Under the pieces are notes generated by a model. The model did no database searches. It saw only the letters and a list, made by a program, of their open reading frames with translations, and had not been told where the DNA came from. Shown piece by piece: positions 1 to 5,076 of a stretch of DNA of 8,311 bases. Numbering within the stretch: position 1 is the stretch's first letter; every line of letters begins with the position of its first letter. The DNA is taken from NCBI GenBank assembly GCA_018065025.1, contig JAGHUB010000261.1, forward strand, positions 1-8,311, read 5' to 3'. Both the position numbers and the translations under genes were made by a program. The DNA is from Candidatus Equihabitans merdae (lineage in GTDB: Bacteria; Bacillota; Clostridia; Lachnospirales; Lachnospiraceae).

Positions 1-38
1 TATTTCTTCAAATGTCCGCTGGCACTGACGTTGTTCAT
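1..38 (-). CDS. Start of a gene running off the left edge; possibly a GdpP-type DHH phosphodiesterase
   Basis: An ATG at 38-36 follows AAAGGTGAG, a good ribosome binding site, and the frame stays open to the window edge. Only twelve complete codons are visible (MNNVSASGHLKK, then an incomplete codon beginning TA). That is too little to identify a family by itself. In many Clostridia the gene after rpsR is a membrane-anchored DHH/DHHA1 phosphodiesterase (GdpP/YybT type, degrading c-di-AMP). I recall such proteins beginning with a pattern like LxGxLKxY, which this start resembles. The function is therefore an inference from gene order plus a weak N-terminal resemblance. The presence of a real start codon with its own promoter and ribosome binding site is well supported. 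Confidence 0.45.
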   Translation of the reverse strand, partial: MNNVSASGHLKK

Positions 39-65
39 ATCTCACCTTTAATTAACCATGATAAA

Positions 66-94
66 AGAGCACTATTGCATAGCAATAGTGCTCT
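66..94 (-). terminator. Rho-independent terminator of rpsF-ssb-rpsR
   Basis: A perfect 13-bp inverted repeat (arms 66-78 and 82-94, loop of 3) is followed on the minus strand by TTTTAT. It lies 42 bases beyond the rpsR stop, where the operon should end. The start codon of the next gene is only 28 bases further on, so the hairpin is also part of that gene's leader region. Confidence 0.85.
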
Positions 95-95
95 C

Positions 96-124
96 ATTAT
101 AGCAAATATCATTTGCCCTGTACA
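96..124 (-). promoter_or_regulatory. Sigma-A-type promoter for the left-edge gene
   Basis: On the minus strand, TGTACA (119-124) and a consensus TATAAT (96-101) are separated by 17 bases, with TGC just before the -10 (extended -10). The -35 matches 4 of 6 consensus positions. The expected transcription start, about 88-91, falls inside the 5' arm of the terminator hairpin. The spacer holds a perfect palindrome (102-116, arms of 6 and a 3-base centre) that could be a protein-binding site. Confidence 0.65.
102..116. repeat. Operator-like palindrome in a promoter spacer
   Basis: GCAAAT-ATC-ATTTGC is a perfect 6-bp inverted repeat with a 3-base centre. It sits wholly between the -35 and -10 elements of the promoter for the left-edge gene, where a bound repressor would block RNA polymerase. 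No regulator family is recognised from this sequence, and a palindrome of this size in AT-rich DNA can arise by chance. Confidence 0.4.
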
Positions 125-136
125 CTAACAGATTAA

Positions 137-403
137 TTAGTCCTGTACGTAGGGCAGAATAGCCATATGTCTGGCTCTCTTGATAGCTGATGTGATAGCT
201 CTCTGATGTTCAGCGCAGTTACCAGTGATTCTTCTGGGAAGGATCTTACCTCTTTCAGAGATGTACTTTTTCAGCTTGTTGGCATCTTTGTAGCTGATAC
301 CGTTGTTGACTTTACCGCAGAATACGCAAACTTTCTTTCTTCTGTGGAAACCGCCTTTTCTTTTGAAACCGCCTTCGCGGCCACCTGCTCTATTATAAGC
401 CAT
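137..403 (-). CDS. rpsR: 30S ribosomal protein bS18
   Basis: An 88-residue small-subunit protein that binds the 16S rRNA platform together with S6. The family core is clear: KKVCVFCG, an Asn-Asn-Gly-Ile-x-Tyr-Lys-Asp segment, [14 protein letters not shown], and a basic helix ending in ARHMAILPY. Cys26, Cys29, Cys63 and His66 are placed as in the zinc-binding (C+) version of S18, which many bacteria replace with a cysteine-free paralogue under zinc limitation. The N terminus (about residues 5-24) is a Gly/Lys/Arg-rich flexible arm. The start is set by GAAAGGAGAT seven bases upstream of the ATG. It is the last gene of rpsF-ssb-rpsR, 22 bases after ssb, and is followed by a strong terminator. 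S6 and S18 being co-transcribed fits their known heterodimer. Length and composition are normal. Confidence 0.97.
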   Translation of the reverse strand: MAYNRAGGREGGFKRKGGFHRRKKVCVFCGKVNNGISYKDANKLKKYISERGKILPRRITGNCAEHQRAITSAIKRARHMAILPYVQD

Positions 404-425
404 GGCTTTAATCTCCTTTCAATAA

Positions 426-878
426 TCAGACAAACGGCAGTGCTTCGTCGATTCCTTCCGGAATGTTCATGAAGCCGTCCCCGGCTGTATCCGGTGCCGT
501 GTAAGTGCTCCGCTGTTCCTGCGGGGCCTCATAAGTTCTGCTGGCATTATCTGACGCAGCCTTGCTTTCTGCAAATTCCTGATTCTCAACAACAACATCG
601 GTGGTATATACTCTCACACCGTCCTTGTTTGTATAGGAACCTGTCTGAATGCGGCCTACGATGGCAATCTTGACGCCCTTGCGAAGATATTTCTCAGCGA
701 ACTCAGCGTTTCTTCCAAAGGCTACGCAGCCAATGAAATCAGCAGTGGCTTCACCATCTCTTCTGAAACGACGATCAACAGCCAGTGTGTATCTGGCAAT
801 AGCTGTAGAGCTATCGGAACCGCCATAACGGACTTCAGGATCTCTGGTCAGACGACCCATTAATACGACTTGATTCAT
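426..878 (-). CDS. ssb: Single-stranded DNA-binding protein SSB
   Basis: A 150-residue protein that coats single-stranded DNA in replication, recombination and repair. Residues 1 to about 105 form the OB fold, opening with MNQVVLMGRLTRDPEVRY and including VDRRFRR, the D-F-I-G-C-V-A-F-G strand, KGVKIAIVGRIQTGSY and the YTTDVVVE strand. Residues 106-135 are a Gln/Ser/Thr/Ala-rich linker of low complexity. The conserved protein-recruiting tip is GIDEALPFV, less acidic than the E. coli DDDIPF tip and with one residue after Pro-Phe. As I recall, clostridial SSBs often carry one residue after Pro-Phe. The start is chosen from GCGAGGTAAAT just upstream. It lies between rpsF and rpsR, the usual order in Firmicutes, with 51 bases to rpsF and 22 to rpsR. 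This is the housekeeping SSB rather than a plasmid or phage copy, judging by context. Confidence 0.96.
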   Translation of the reverse strand: MNQVVLMGRLTRDPEVRYGGSDSSTAIARYTLAVDRRFRRDGEATADFIGCVAFGRNAEFAEKYLRKGVKIAIVGRIQTGSYTNKDGVRVYTTDVVVENQEFAESKAASDNASRTYEAPQEQRSTYTAPDTAGDGFMNIPEGIDEALPFV

Positions 879-929
879 ATTTACCTCGCTTTCTACCTAA
901 AAGGCAACTCATCGGAGGTTTGTTTCGGA

Positions 930-1316
930 TTATTCTGCAGCTTCAGCCGGTGCTTCTTCAGCAGCTTCTTCAGCAACAGGTGCAGCTTCTTCTACTTTTT
1001 CTTCAGCAGCCGGAGCCATGTGGAAATCATATTCATCCTTACGGACTACAAGATAACGCAGAACGTTTTCCATGATGCGCATCTCTTTTTCCAGGTGGTT
1101 CGGGCAATCTGAGTCTGATTTGAAAGAAACGAAGTAATAATAGCCTTCATCCATCTTCTGGATCGGATAGGCCAGCTTGCGCTTACCCCATTCTTCAACA
1201 TCGCTGACTTCACCGCCAAAACGGGCAATGTAACCCTTACATTTGTCGATGACAGCAGCACGGACATCATCTGTCACCTTGGCACTTACGACCACAGCCA
1301 ACTCGTATTCATTCAT
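930..1316 (-). CDS. rpsF: 30S ribosomal protein bS6 with an extended Ala/Glu tail
   Basis: S6 binds 16S rRNA helix 22 as a heterodimer with S18. The body (residues 1 to about 97) has the family's features: the MNEYELAVVV first strand, FGGEVSDVEEWGKRKLAYPI, YYYFVSFKSD and LRYLVVRKDEYD. At 128 residues it is about 30 longer than the usual S6 (roughly 95). The extra is residues 101-128, made of 12 Ala, 10 Glu, 3 Pro, 2 Val and 1 Lys. Some other bacteria have acidic S6 C termini, and E. coli adds glutamates to its S6 with RimK. Here the acidity is encoded. The DNA for this tail contains an exact 12-bp tandem repeat (952-975), so its length may vary by slippage. The start has a strong AAAGGAGG eight bases upstream. 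First gene of the rpsF-ssb-rpsR operon. Confidence 0.96.
   Translation of the reverse strand: MNEYELAVVVSAKVTDDVRAAVIDKCKGYIARFGGEVSDVEEWGKRKLAYPIQKMDEGYYYFVSFKSDSDCPNHLEKEMRIMENVLRYLVVRKDEYDFHMAPAAEEKVEEAAPVAEEAAEEAPAEAAE
952..975. repeat. Exact 12-bp tandem duplication in the rpsF tail
   Basis: GCTTCTTCAGCA occurs twice in direct succession (952-963 and 964-975), with diverged related units around 982-990 and 999-1009. Because the unit is a multiple of three, gain or loss of a copy keeps the frame and changes the S6 tail by four residues, alternating Ala and Glu. Confidence 0.8.
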
Positions 1317-1320
1317 GCTG

Positions 1321-1366
1321 TTTTCCTCCTTTCGGTCATTGGCCTCCCACGTTTGGGAGACAAGGT
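1321..1366 (-). promoter_or_regulatory. Candidate S6:S18-binding leader overlapping the rpsF ribosome binding site
   Basis: Reading leftward, CCTT (1365-1362) can pair with AAGG (1331-1328), and inside that CTCCC (1359-1355) pairs with GGGAG (1348-1344) around a 6-base loop. The 3' side of the internal loop ends in ACCG (CCG at 1335-1333), directly before the outer stem. A hairpin plus a bulged CCG near the rpsF ribosome binding site is the described hallmark of the S6:S18 leader, which mimics 16S helix 22. Here the outer stem uses part of the AGGAGG site itself (1330-1325), so protein binding would plausibly block rpsF translation. The fold was drawn by eye and the outer stem is short. Confidence 0.55.
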
Positions 1367-1390
1367 TTATTTAAACTCTCACGGTCATCT

Positions 1391-1419
1391 AATATAACAT
1401 AGAAAAACCCCGACTTCAA
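1391..1419 (-). promoter_or_regulatory. Promoter of the rpsF-ssb-rpsR operon
   Basis: On the minus strand, TTGAAG (1414-1419) and TATATT (1391-1396) are 17 bases apart, with TG one base before the -10 (extended -10). Transcription should start near 1383-1385, giving a leader of about 68 bases that contains the candidate S6:S18 element. The promoter is embedded in the terminator of the upstream sirtuin gene: the terminator's 3' arm and U-tract form most of its spacer. Confidence 0.7.
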
Positions 1420-1444
1420 GCTAAAAAAGCAAGGAAATCGGGAG
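1403..1444 (-). terminator. Rho-independent terminator after the sirtuin gene
   Basis: On the minus strand, CCCGA (1442-1438) pairs with TCGGG (1413-1409), extended by a U-G and a few inner pairs, and is followed by GTTTTTC. It lies 42 bases beyond the sirtuin stop codon. The plus strand also reads as stem plus T-run (1445-1450), so it may act in both directions, although no plus-strand gene leads into it. Confidence 0.7.
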
Positions 1445-1486
1445 TTTTTTGCTTTGTTTGCAGGTTAGAACATTACCTGTTTTTTC

Positions 1487-2257
1487 TTATACATGGATGC
1501 AGTCCATAACTTCTCCGATGGGATCATTGATGACCAGATCCGCGAAATTATCCCGGGAAGTGGTGGTCTTGTTTATAACCACAAGGTATTTTCCGGAGAA
1601 ATAATCAATGAGTCCGGCAGCCGGGTAAACTACCAGGGATGTACCGCCGATGATCAGACAATCAGCCTTGCGGATAGCATTTACCGCACCATTGATCACA
1701 TCATTATCCAGGCCTTCTTCATAAAGCACGACATCAGGTTTGATCATGCCGCCGCACTTGGGGCAGATAGGCAGGATGCCTTCATCGGCCTTCACATAGT
1801 CGCCATCGTAAAAGGCACCACATTCCATACAGTAATTCCTCAGTACGGAGCCATGAAGTTCATAGACTCTCTTGCTGCCGGCTCTCTGGTGAAGACCATC
1901 GATATTCTGAGTGACAACAGCTGTCAGCTTTCCTGCTGCCTCCAACTCAGCCAGCTTAAGATGGGCCTTGTTGGGCAGGGCATCTGTAATCAGCATCTTC
2001 TCTTTATAGAAGCGCCAGAACTCTTCAGGCTTTGCCTTAAAGAAGCTGTGACTGATGATGGTTTCAGGTGGATAGTCATAAGACTGATTATACAAACCAT
2101 CTACACTTCTGAAGTCGGGAATGCCGCTTTCTGTGGATACGCCGGCCCCACCAAAGAAAACAATACGCTTACTGTCGTCAACGATACGCTGAAACTCCCT
2201 GATCTGTTCCGGATCCGGGGACTGAGTCTTGCTCTGAGTCTGGCTGATTCTGCTCAT
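1487..2257 (-). CDS. cobB: Sirtuin: NAD-dependent protein deacylase (Sir2 family)
   Basis: A cytoplasmic enzyme that removes acyl groups from lysines, using NAD and producing nicotinamide and O-acyl-ADP-ribose. Numbered from the ATG at 2257 (256 residues): the NAD-binding GAGVSTESGIPDFRS stretch is at about 37-51, TQNIDGLH at 116-123, and catalytic His135 lies in ELHGS. A structural zinc site is formed by Cys143/Cys146 (CMEC) and Cys165/Cys168 (CPKC), and GTSLVVYPA is at about 205-213. The Tyr/Arg pair of the desuccinylase (class III) type is not evident, so a class U-like deacetylase is more likely. An ATG at 2263 is also in frame, but AAGGAGG touches it directly, while the ATG at 2257 has the proper six-base gap. 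The gene begins inside the sortase gene (80-base overlap, different frame) and should be co-transcribed with it. Residues 1-16 are low-complexity and outside the family core. Confidence 0.93.
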   Translation of the reverse strand: MSRISQTQSKTQSPDPEQIREFQRIVDDSKRIVFFGGAGVSTESGIPDFRSVDGLYNQSYDYPPETIISHSFFKAKPEEFWRFYKEKMLITDALPNKAHLKLAELEAAGKLTAVVTQNIDGLHQRAGSKRVYELHGSVLRNYCMECGAFYDGDYVKADEGILPICPKCGGMIKPDVVLYEEGLDNDVINGAVNAIRKADCLIIGGTSLVVYPAAGLIDYFSGKYLVVINKTTTSRDNFADLVINDPIGEVMDCIHV

Positions 2258-3122
2258 CGTCATCCTCCTTGGGTTCAGGATAAGGAATATTGGGACGTAC
2301 CGGCGGACGGTCGATGGATACGCATTTTCCGATGACTACCAGTCGCACGGTACTGTTTGAAGTACAGGTGGATAAGATCACACTGTGATCATTTTCACTA
2401 AGGAAAACCTTGTTGGGCACTTCTGAAAGGGACTGCATCTTCTGCTCCCATTGCAGAAGACCCGGACCGGGACCTGAGAACAAAGTATAGGTTTCGCCCA
2501 TGTAGTCGGTACTCATGACACTATAGATATGATAGCGATAGGCATGATCCTTGGTCAGAATCCAGAAATAAGGATTGGCCTCATAAACTTCCGGATCTCG
2601 CATATCTTTCAGCATACCGAACATGCTGCCGTTTTTCATATTATGACCATAGACGATGGTGGTAGGATCAGAAAAATTCCCGCTATTCTGATAGTCCATA
2701 AAAACGGAGCCTGCAAATAGTGCCTCTTTACGGAAGGTATGGTGGAGATAAAAATCGTTATCCTCTCCAAGCAGAATAGGATAAGAGATACTGGGAATAC
2801 CCTCTACATACAACCAGCCCTTAACATCCGGATTAATGGCTTCAAGTTCATCGAAATCGATCTCCAGAGGAACCGCCGCTTCTTCAACAAGCTCGCCTTG
2901 CAATTCAGGGGGAATATCTGTCCGCAAGGATTGCTGGTCTTCAGGAATAGGATGTGCAAAATCATCCTCCAATTCAGAGTATTCCGCATTGGAAGCGTGA
3001 TAATTAAGGACAGTGGTCAGCAGCTGATAGGCTGAATAGCAAAACACCGCAAGAGCCACGACGAGAAAGATCGTCGTGAAAACTCTTCCGGTGTTTGATT
3101 TTTTCTTCTTATTGTTTGTCAT
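2178..3122 (-). CDS. srtB: Class B sortase (cysteine transpeptidase)
   Basis: A 314-residue membrane enzyme that cleaves a sorting signal on secreted proteins and joins them to peptidoglycan or to a pilin. The N terminus is cytoplasmic and Lys-rich (residues 4-8), followed by one membrane helix (about 14-36), an acidic linker, and the catalytic domain (about 88-270). The catalytic set is complete: His160 in VYGHNM, Cys253 in STCTS and Arg260 in VRLVVIGK. The NPDVKGWLYVEG opening, the YLHHTF segment and the length of the catalytic domain fit class B. No ribosome binding site precedes the ATG; it sits three bases after the transpeptidase stop, so translation is probably coupled. Residues about 272-314 form an extra Asp/Glu/Gln/Pro-rich tail that is not part of the fold, and most of its coding sequence overlaps the sirtuin start. 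No sortase substrate is visible in the window. Confidence 0.93.
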   Translation of the reverse strand: MTNNKKKKSNTGRVFTTIFLVVALAVFCYSAYQLLTTVLNYHASNAEYSELEDDFAHPIPEDQQSLRTDIPPELQGELVEEAAVPLEIDFDELEAINPDVKGWLYVEGIPSISYPILLGEDNDFYLHHTFRKEALFAGSVFMDYQNSGNFSDPTTIVYGHNMKNGSMFGMLKDMRDPEVYEANPYFWILTKDHAYRYHIYSVMSTDYMGETYTLFSGPGPGLLQWEQKMQSLSEVPNKVFLSENDHSVILSTCTSNSTVRLVVIGKCVSIDRPPVRPNIPYPEPKEDDDEQNQPDSEQDSVPGSGTDQGVSAYR

Positions 3123-3125
3123 GAA

Positions 3126-5009
3126 TTAGTAAACAACAACCGCTTCACCGATGGTGACGGCATTGTATATACGCTCCATTACGCCCGGCGGGCAGTTTAC
3201 GCAACCGTGAGAACCATTCTCCAGATAGATCTGACCACCGAATTCACCACGCCAGGGAGCATCATGAAGACCACGGCCTCCATCAAAGGGAACCCACCAG
3301 GCAACCTTTTCTGAATAACCCTGAGTAGCAACAGTACCCAGTGTAGCCGGGGCTTTCTTAGCATCGATGGCATAGCAGCCGGCATATGTGGCACGAGTGG
3401 CTTCAGGCTTACCGGTTACAACAGGTGTATCCACAACAACCTGACCATTCTGATATACCCACAGGTGCTGTTCAGTCAGAGATACTTCGACATAGTTACC
3501 GGTCAGATCACCATTGTCCCAGCCAAGTGCAGAATACTTGAAGACAGGCTGTCTTGAGCCGGAGATCTTGTCATTAATAGCACTGACCATATCATTGACT
3601 GTACCTTCTTCATCCAGTAACCAGCCATAGTCAGATGTATGAGTCAGTTCCTTCTTAGTGTCAGGATCTTTCTCACCTGTATTCAATGTGTAGGCAGGAA
3701 TTGTAACAACCGAACCACTATGAGTCTTGAACTGACGTTCCTTGCCAAATGTATCGTACTTCTTGGCCCACTCAGATACCAGTTCTCTGATCCATGTGGT
3801 ATCGACAGTAACATTCTGACCATCATCTCGCAGTGAAGAAGCGATCTTGGCCTTATCTACCGGTTCAACATTATCACCAAAACTGTAACTGATTTCTACA
3901 GCCAGCATAGCATTCCAGTCGTTCATACGACGATTCATGCTTTCATCTGTTGAGAATACCTGGGGATGAATATAGAGATCCGGATTAGTCATATCCAGTT
4001 CTTTATCCGCATTGTCCAGAGCCTTGATAAAGCTGCTTTCCAGCTTATCCACCATAACCTCATTACCATCGATCTCAGGAGTAATGGTAGCACCTGTTTC
4101 TGTTTCGGTCAGATAAGCATCTTCAGACTTGATGATATTCTCAGGCTGCAGGAAGTCCAGAGCACGCAAGGAAGCCAATGCTTTATCTTTATCATACTTG
4201 GTACCGGCATTGAAATTGTAAGCCTTAGATTTTGAGATGGACATAAACCATCTTTCCGGTTCCTGACGGGACATGATCTCATCGACTTTATTATCATCGT
4301 TGTAGGACCAGCCAAGCTTCTCAGCATCCAGAACTTCTACCAGACCATCCTTACCCTTGATCGTCAGGGAATAAGTCGTGATCTCATCCGAGATCATCTG
4401 CTTAACTTCGGCAACGGTCATGCCTGATACATCCATACCATTAATATAAGTACCTGAGTAGAAATGGTTAGAAAAATATGAATACATCAGGAAGTAAGCG
4501 CCTGCGATCAAACCTGCCAGGAGAAGCAGCAGCACCAGTGTGATCACAATGGGCTTACGCTTCTTTCCGCCGTTTTCTTCATCATCTGTAACGAAGCGAC
4601 GACGACGTGTATGTTCATCCTGACCTGTGGTGATGACGGTGGACGCATTGATCTTGCTTTCAAGATCATCCACACTGACTTCAGTTGTCAGGTCCGGCGC
4701 ATCCTCACCATCTTCAGAGGCAGCATCAATAGCCGCTGCAAGTTCTGCACCGGCTAATAATCCATCATAAACTTGTGTATCACCAAGTGATTCGGCTTCC
4801 TGATCTTCGACAGGCCCTTCTGCTTCAGCAACTTCTTCTGTCTCAGTTGTCTCTGCAGCTTCTGTTGCTTCAACGGTCTGCTCTTCTTCCGGGGACTCAG
4901 GGACACCAACGATCTCTTTAGTGTCTGTGGTCACAGCCGCTTTATCACTTTCAGAGGCTTCCTTGAGAATAAGGCTCTCTTCAGGAATGCCTGCTTTAAT
5001 CTCTTCCAT
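3126..5009 (-). CDS. Membrane-anchored L,D-transpeptidase (YkuD) with YoaR-like peptidoglycan-binding region
   Basis: A 627-residue type II membrane protein, likely making 3-3 cross-links in peptidoglycan or attaching molecules to it outside the cell. Residues 1 to about 132 are a very acidic, Glu/Thr/Ala-rich cytoplasmic region, followed by a basic patch (RRRR at 135-138, KKRK at 149-152) and a membrane helix at about 153-177. The start of a PG_4/YoaR-like domain is seen in GTYINGMDVSGMTVAEVKQ (186-204), and this region continues to about 500. The YkuD domain (about 505-627) begins with VEVSLTEQHLWVY. Its catalytic motif is complete: His582, then 17 residues, then SHGCVN with Ser600, His601 and Cys603. 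A second cysteine, Cys606, follows closely. GGAG lies six bases upstream of the ATG. It is the first gene of the proposed transpeptidase-sortase-sirtuin operon. The long acidic inside region is unusual. Confidence 0.93.
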   Translation of the reverse strand: MEEIKAGIPEESLILKEASESDKAAVTTDTKEIVGVPESPEEEQTVEATEAAETTETEEVAEAEGPVEDQEAESLGDTQVYDGLLAGAELAAAIDAASEDGEDAPDLTTEVSVDDLESKINASTVITTGQDEHTRRRRFVTDDEENGGKKRKPIVITLVLLLLLAGLIAGAYFLMYSYFSNHFYSGTYINGMDVSGMTVAEVKQMISDEITTYSLTIKGKDGLVEVLDAEKLGWSYNDDNKVDEIMSRQEPERWFMSISKSKAYNFNAGTKYDKDKALASLRALDFLQPENIIKSEDAYLTETETGATITPEIDGNEVMVDKLESSFIKALDNADKELDMTNPDLYIHPQVFSTDESMNRRMNDWNAMLAVEISYSFGDNVEPVDKAKIASSLRDDGQNVTVDTTWIRELVSEWAKKYDTFGKERQFKTHSGSVVTIPAYTLNTGEKDPDTKKELTHTSDYGWLLDEEGTVNDMVSAINDKISGSRQPVFKYSALGWDNGDLTGNYVEVSLTEQHLWVYQNGQVVVDTPVVTGKPEATRATYAGCYAIDAKKAPATLGTVATQGYSEKVAWWVPFDGGRGLHDAPWRGEFGGQIYLENGSHGCVNCPPGVMERIYNAVTIGEAVVVY

Positions 5010-5047
5010 ATAGAACTCCGATTTTCTGTTTACATAATCCCCTGCAC

Positions 5048-5076
5048 AGTATAACAGACTAATCCGAATTATTCAC
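5048..5076 (-). promoter_or_regulatory. Possible extended -10 promoter for the transpeptidase operon
   Basis: On the minus strand, TGTTATACT (-10 TATACT at 5048-5053, with TG one base upstream) lies about 40 bases before the transpeptidase ATG. At 17 bases further upstream is only GTGAAT, a poor -35 that reaches into the aminotransferase stop codon. No terminator is visible between the two genes, so readthrough from the aminotransferase is also possible. Confidence 0.4.

Noticed and set aside
142..878. Possibility that ssb belongs to a mobile or phage module
   Set aside because: It sits in the standard rpsF-ssb-rpsR chromosomal order, with normal spacing and ribosome binding sites.
1461..1486. 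Plus-strand CAGGT/ACCTG repeat followed by a T-run, terminator-like
   Set aside because: The stem is only 5 bp with a 9-base loop, and no plus-strand gene leads into it.
1493..2335. 280-codon open frame on the plus strand opposite the sirtuin and sortase end
   Set aside because: It is antisense to a clearly functional sirtuin, has no ribosome binding site or family motif, and its length follows from codon bias in the true gene.
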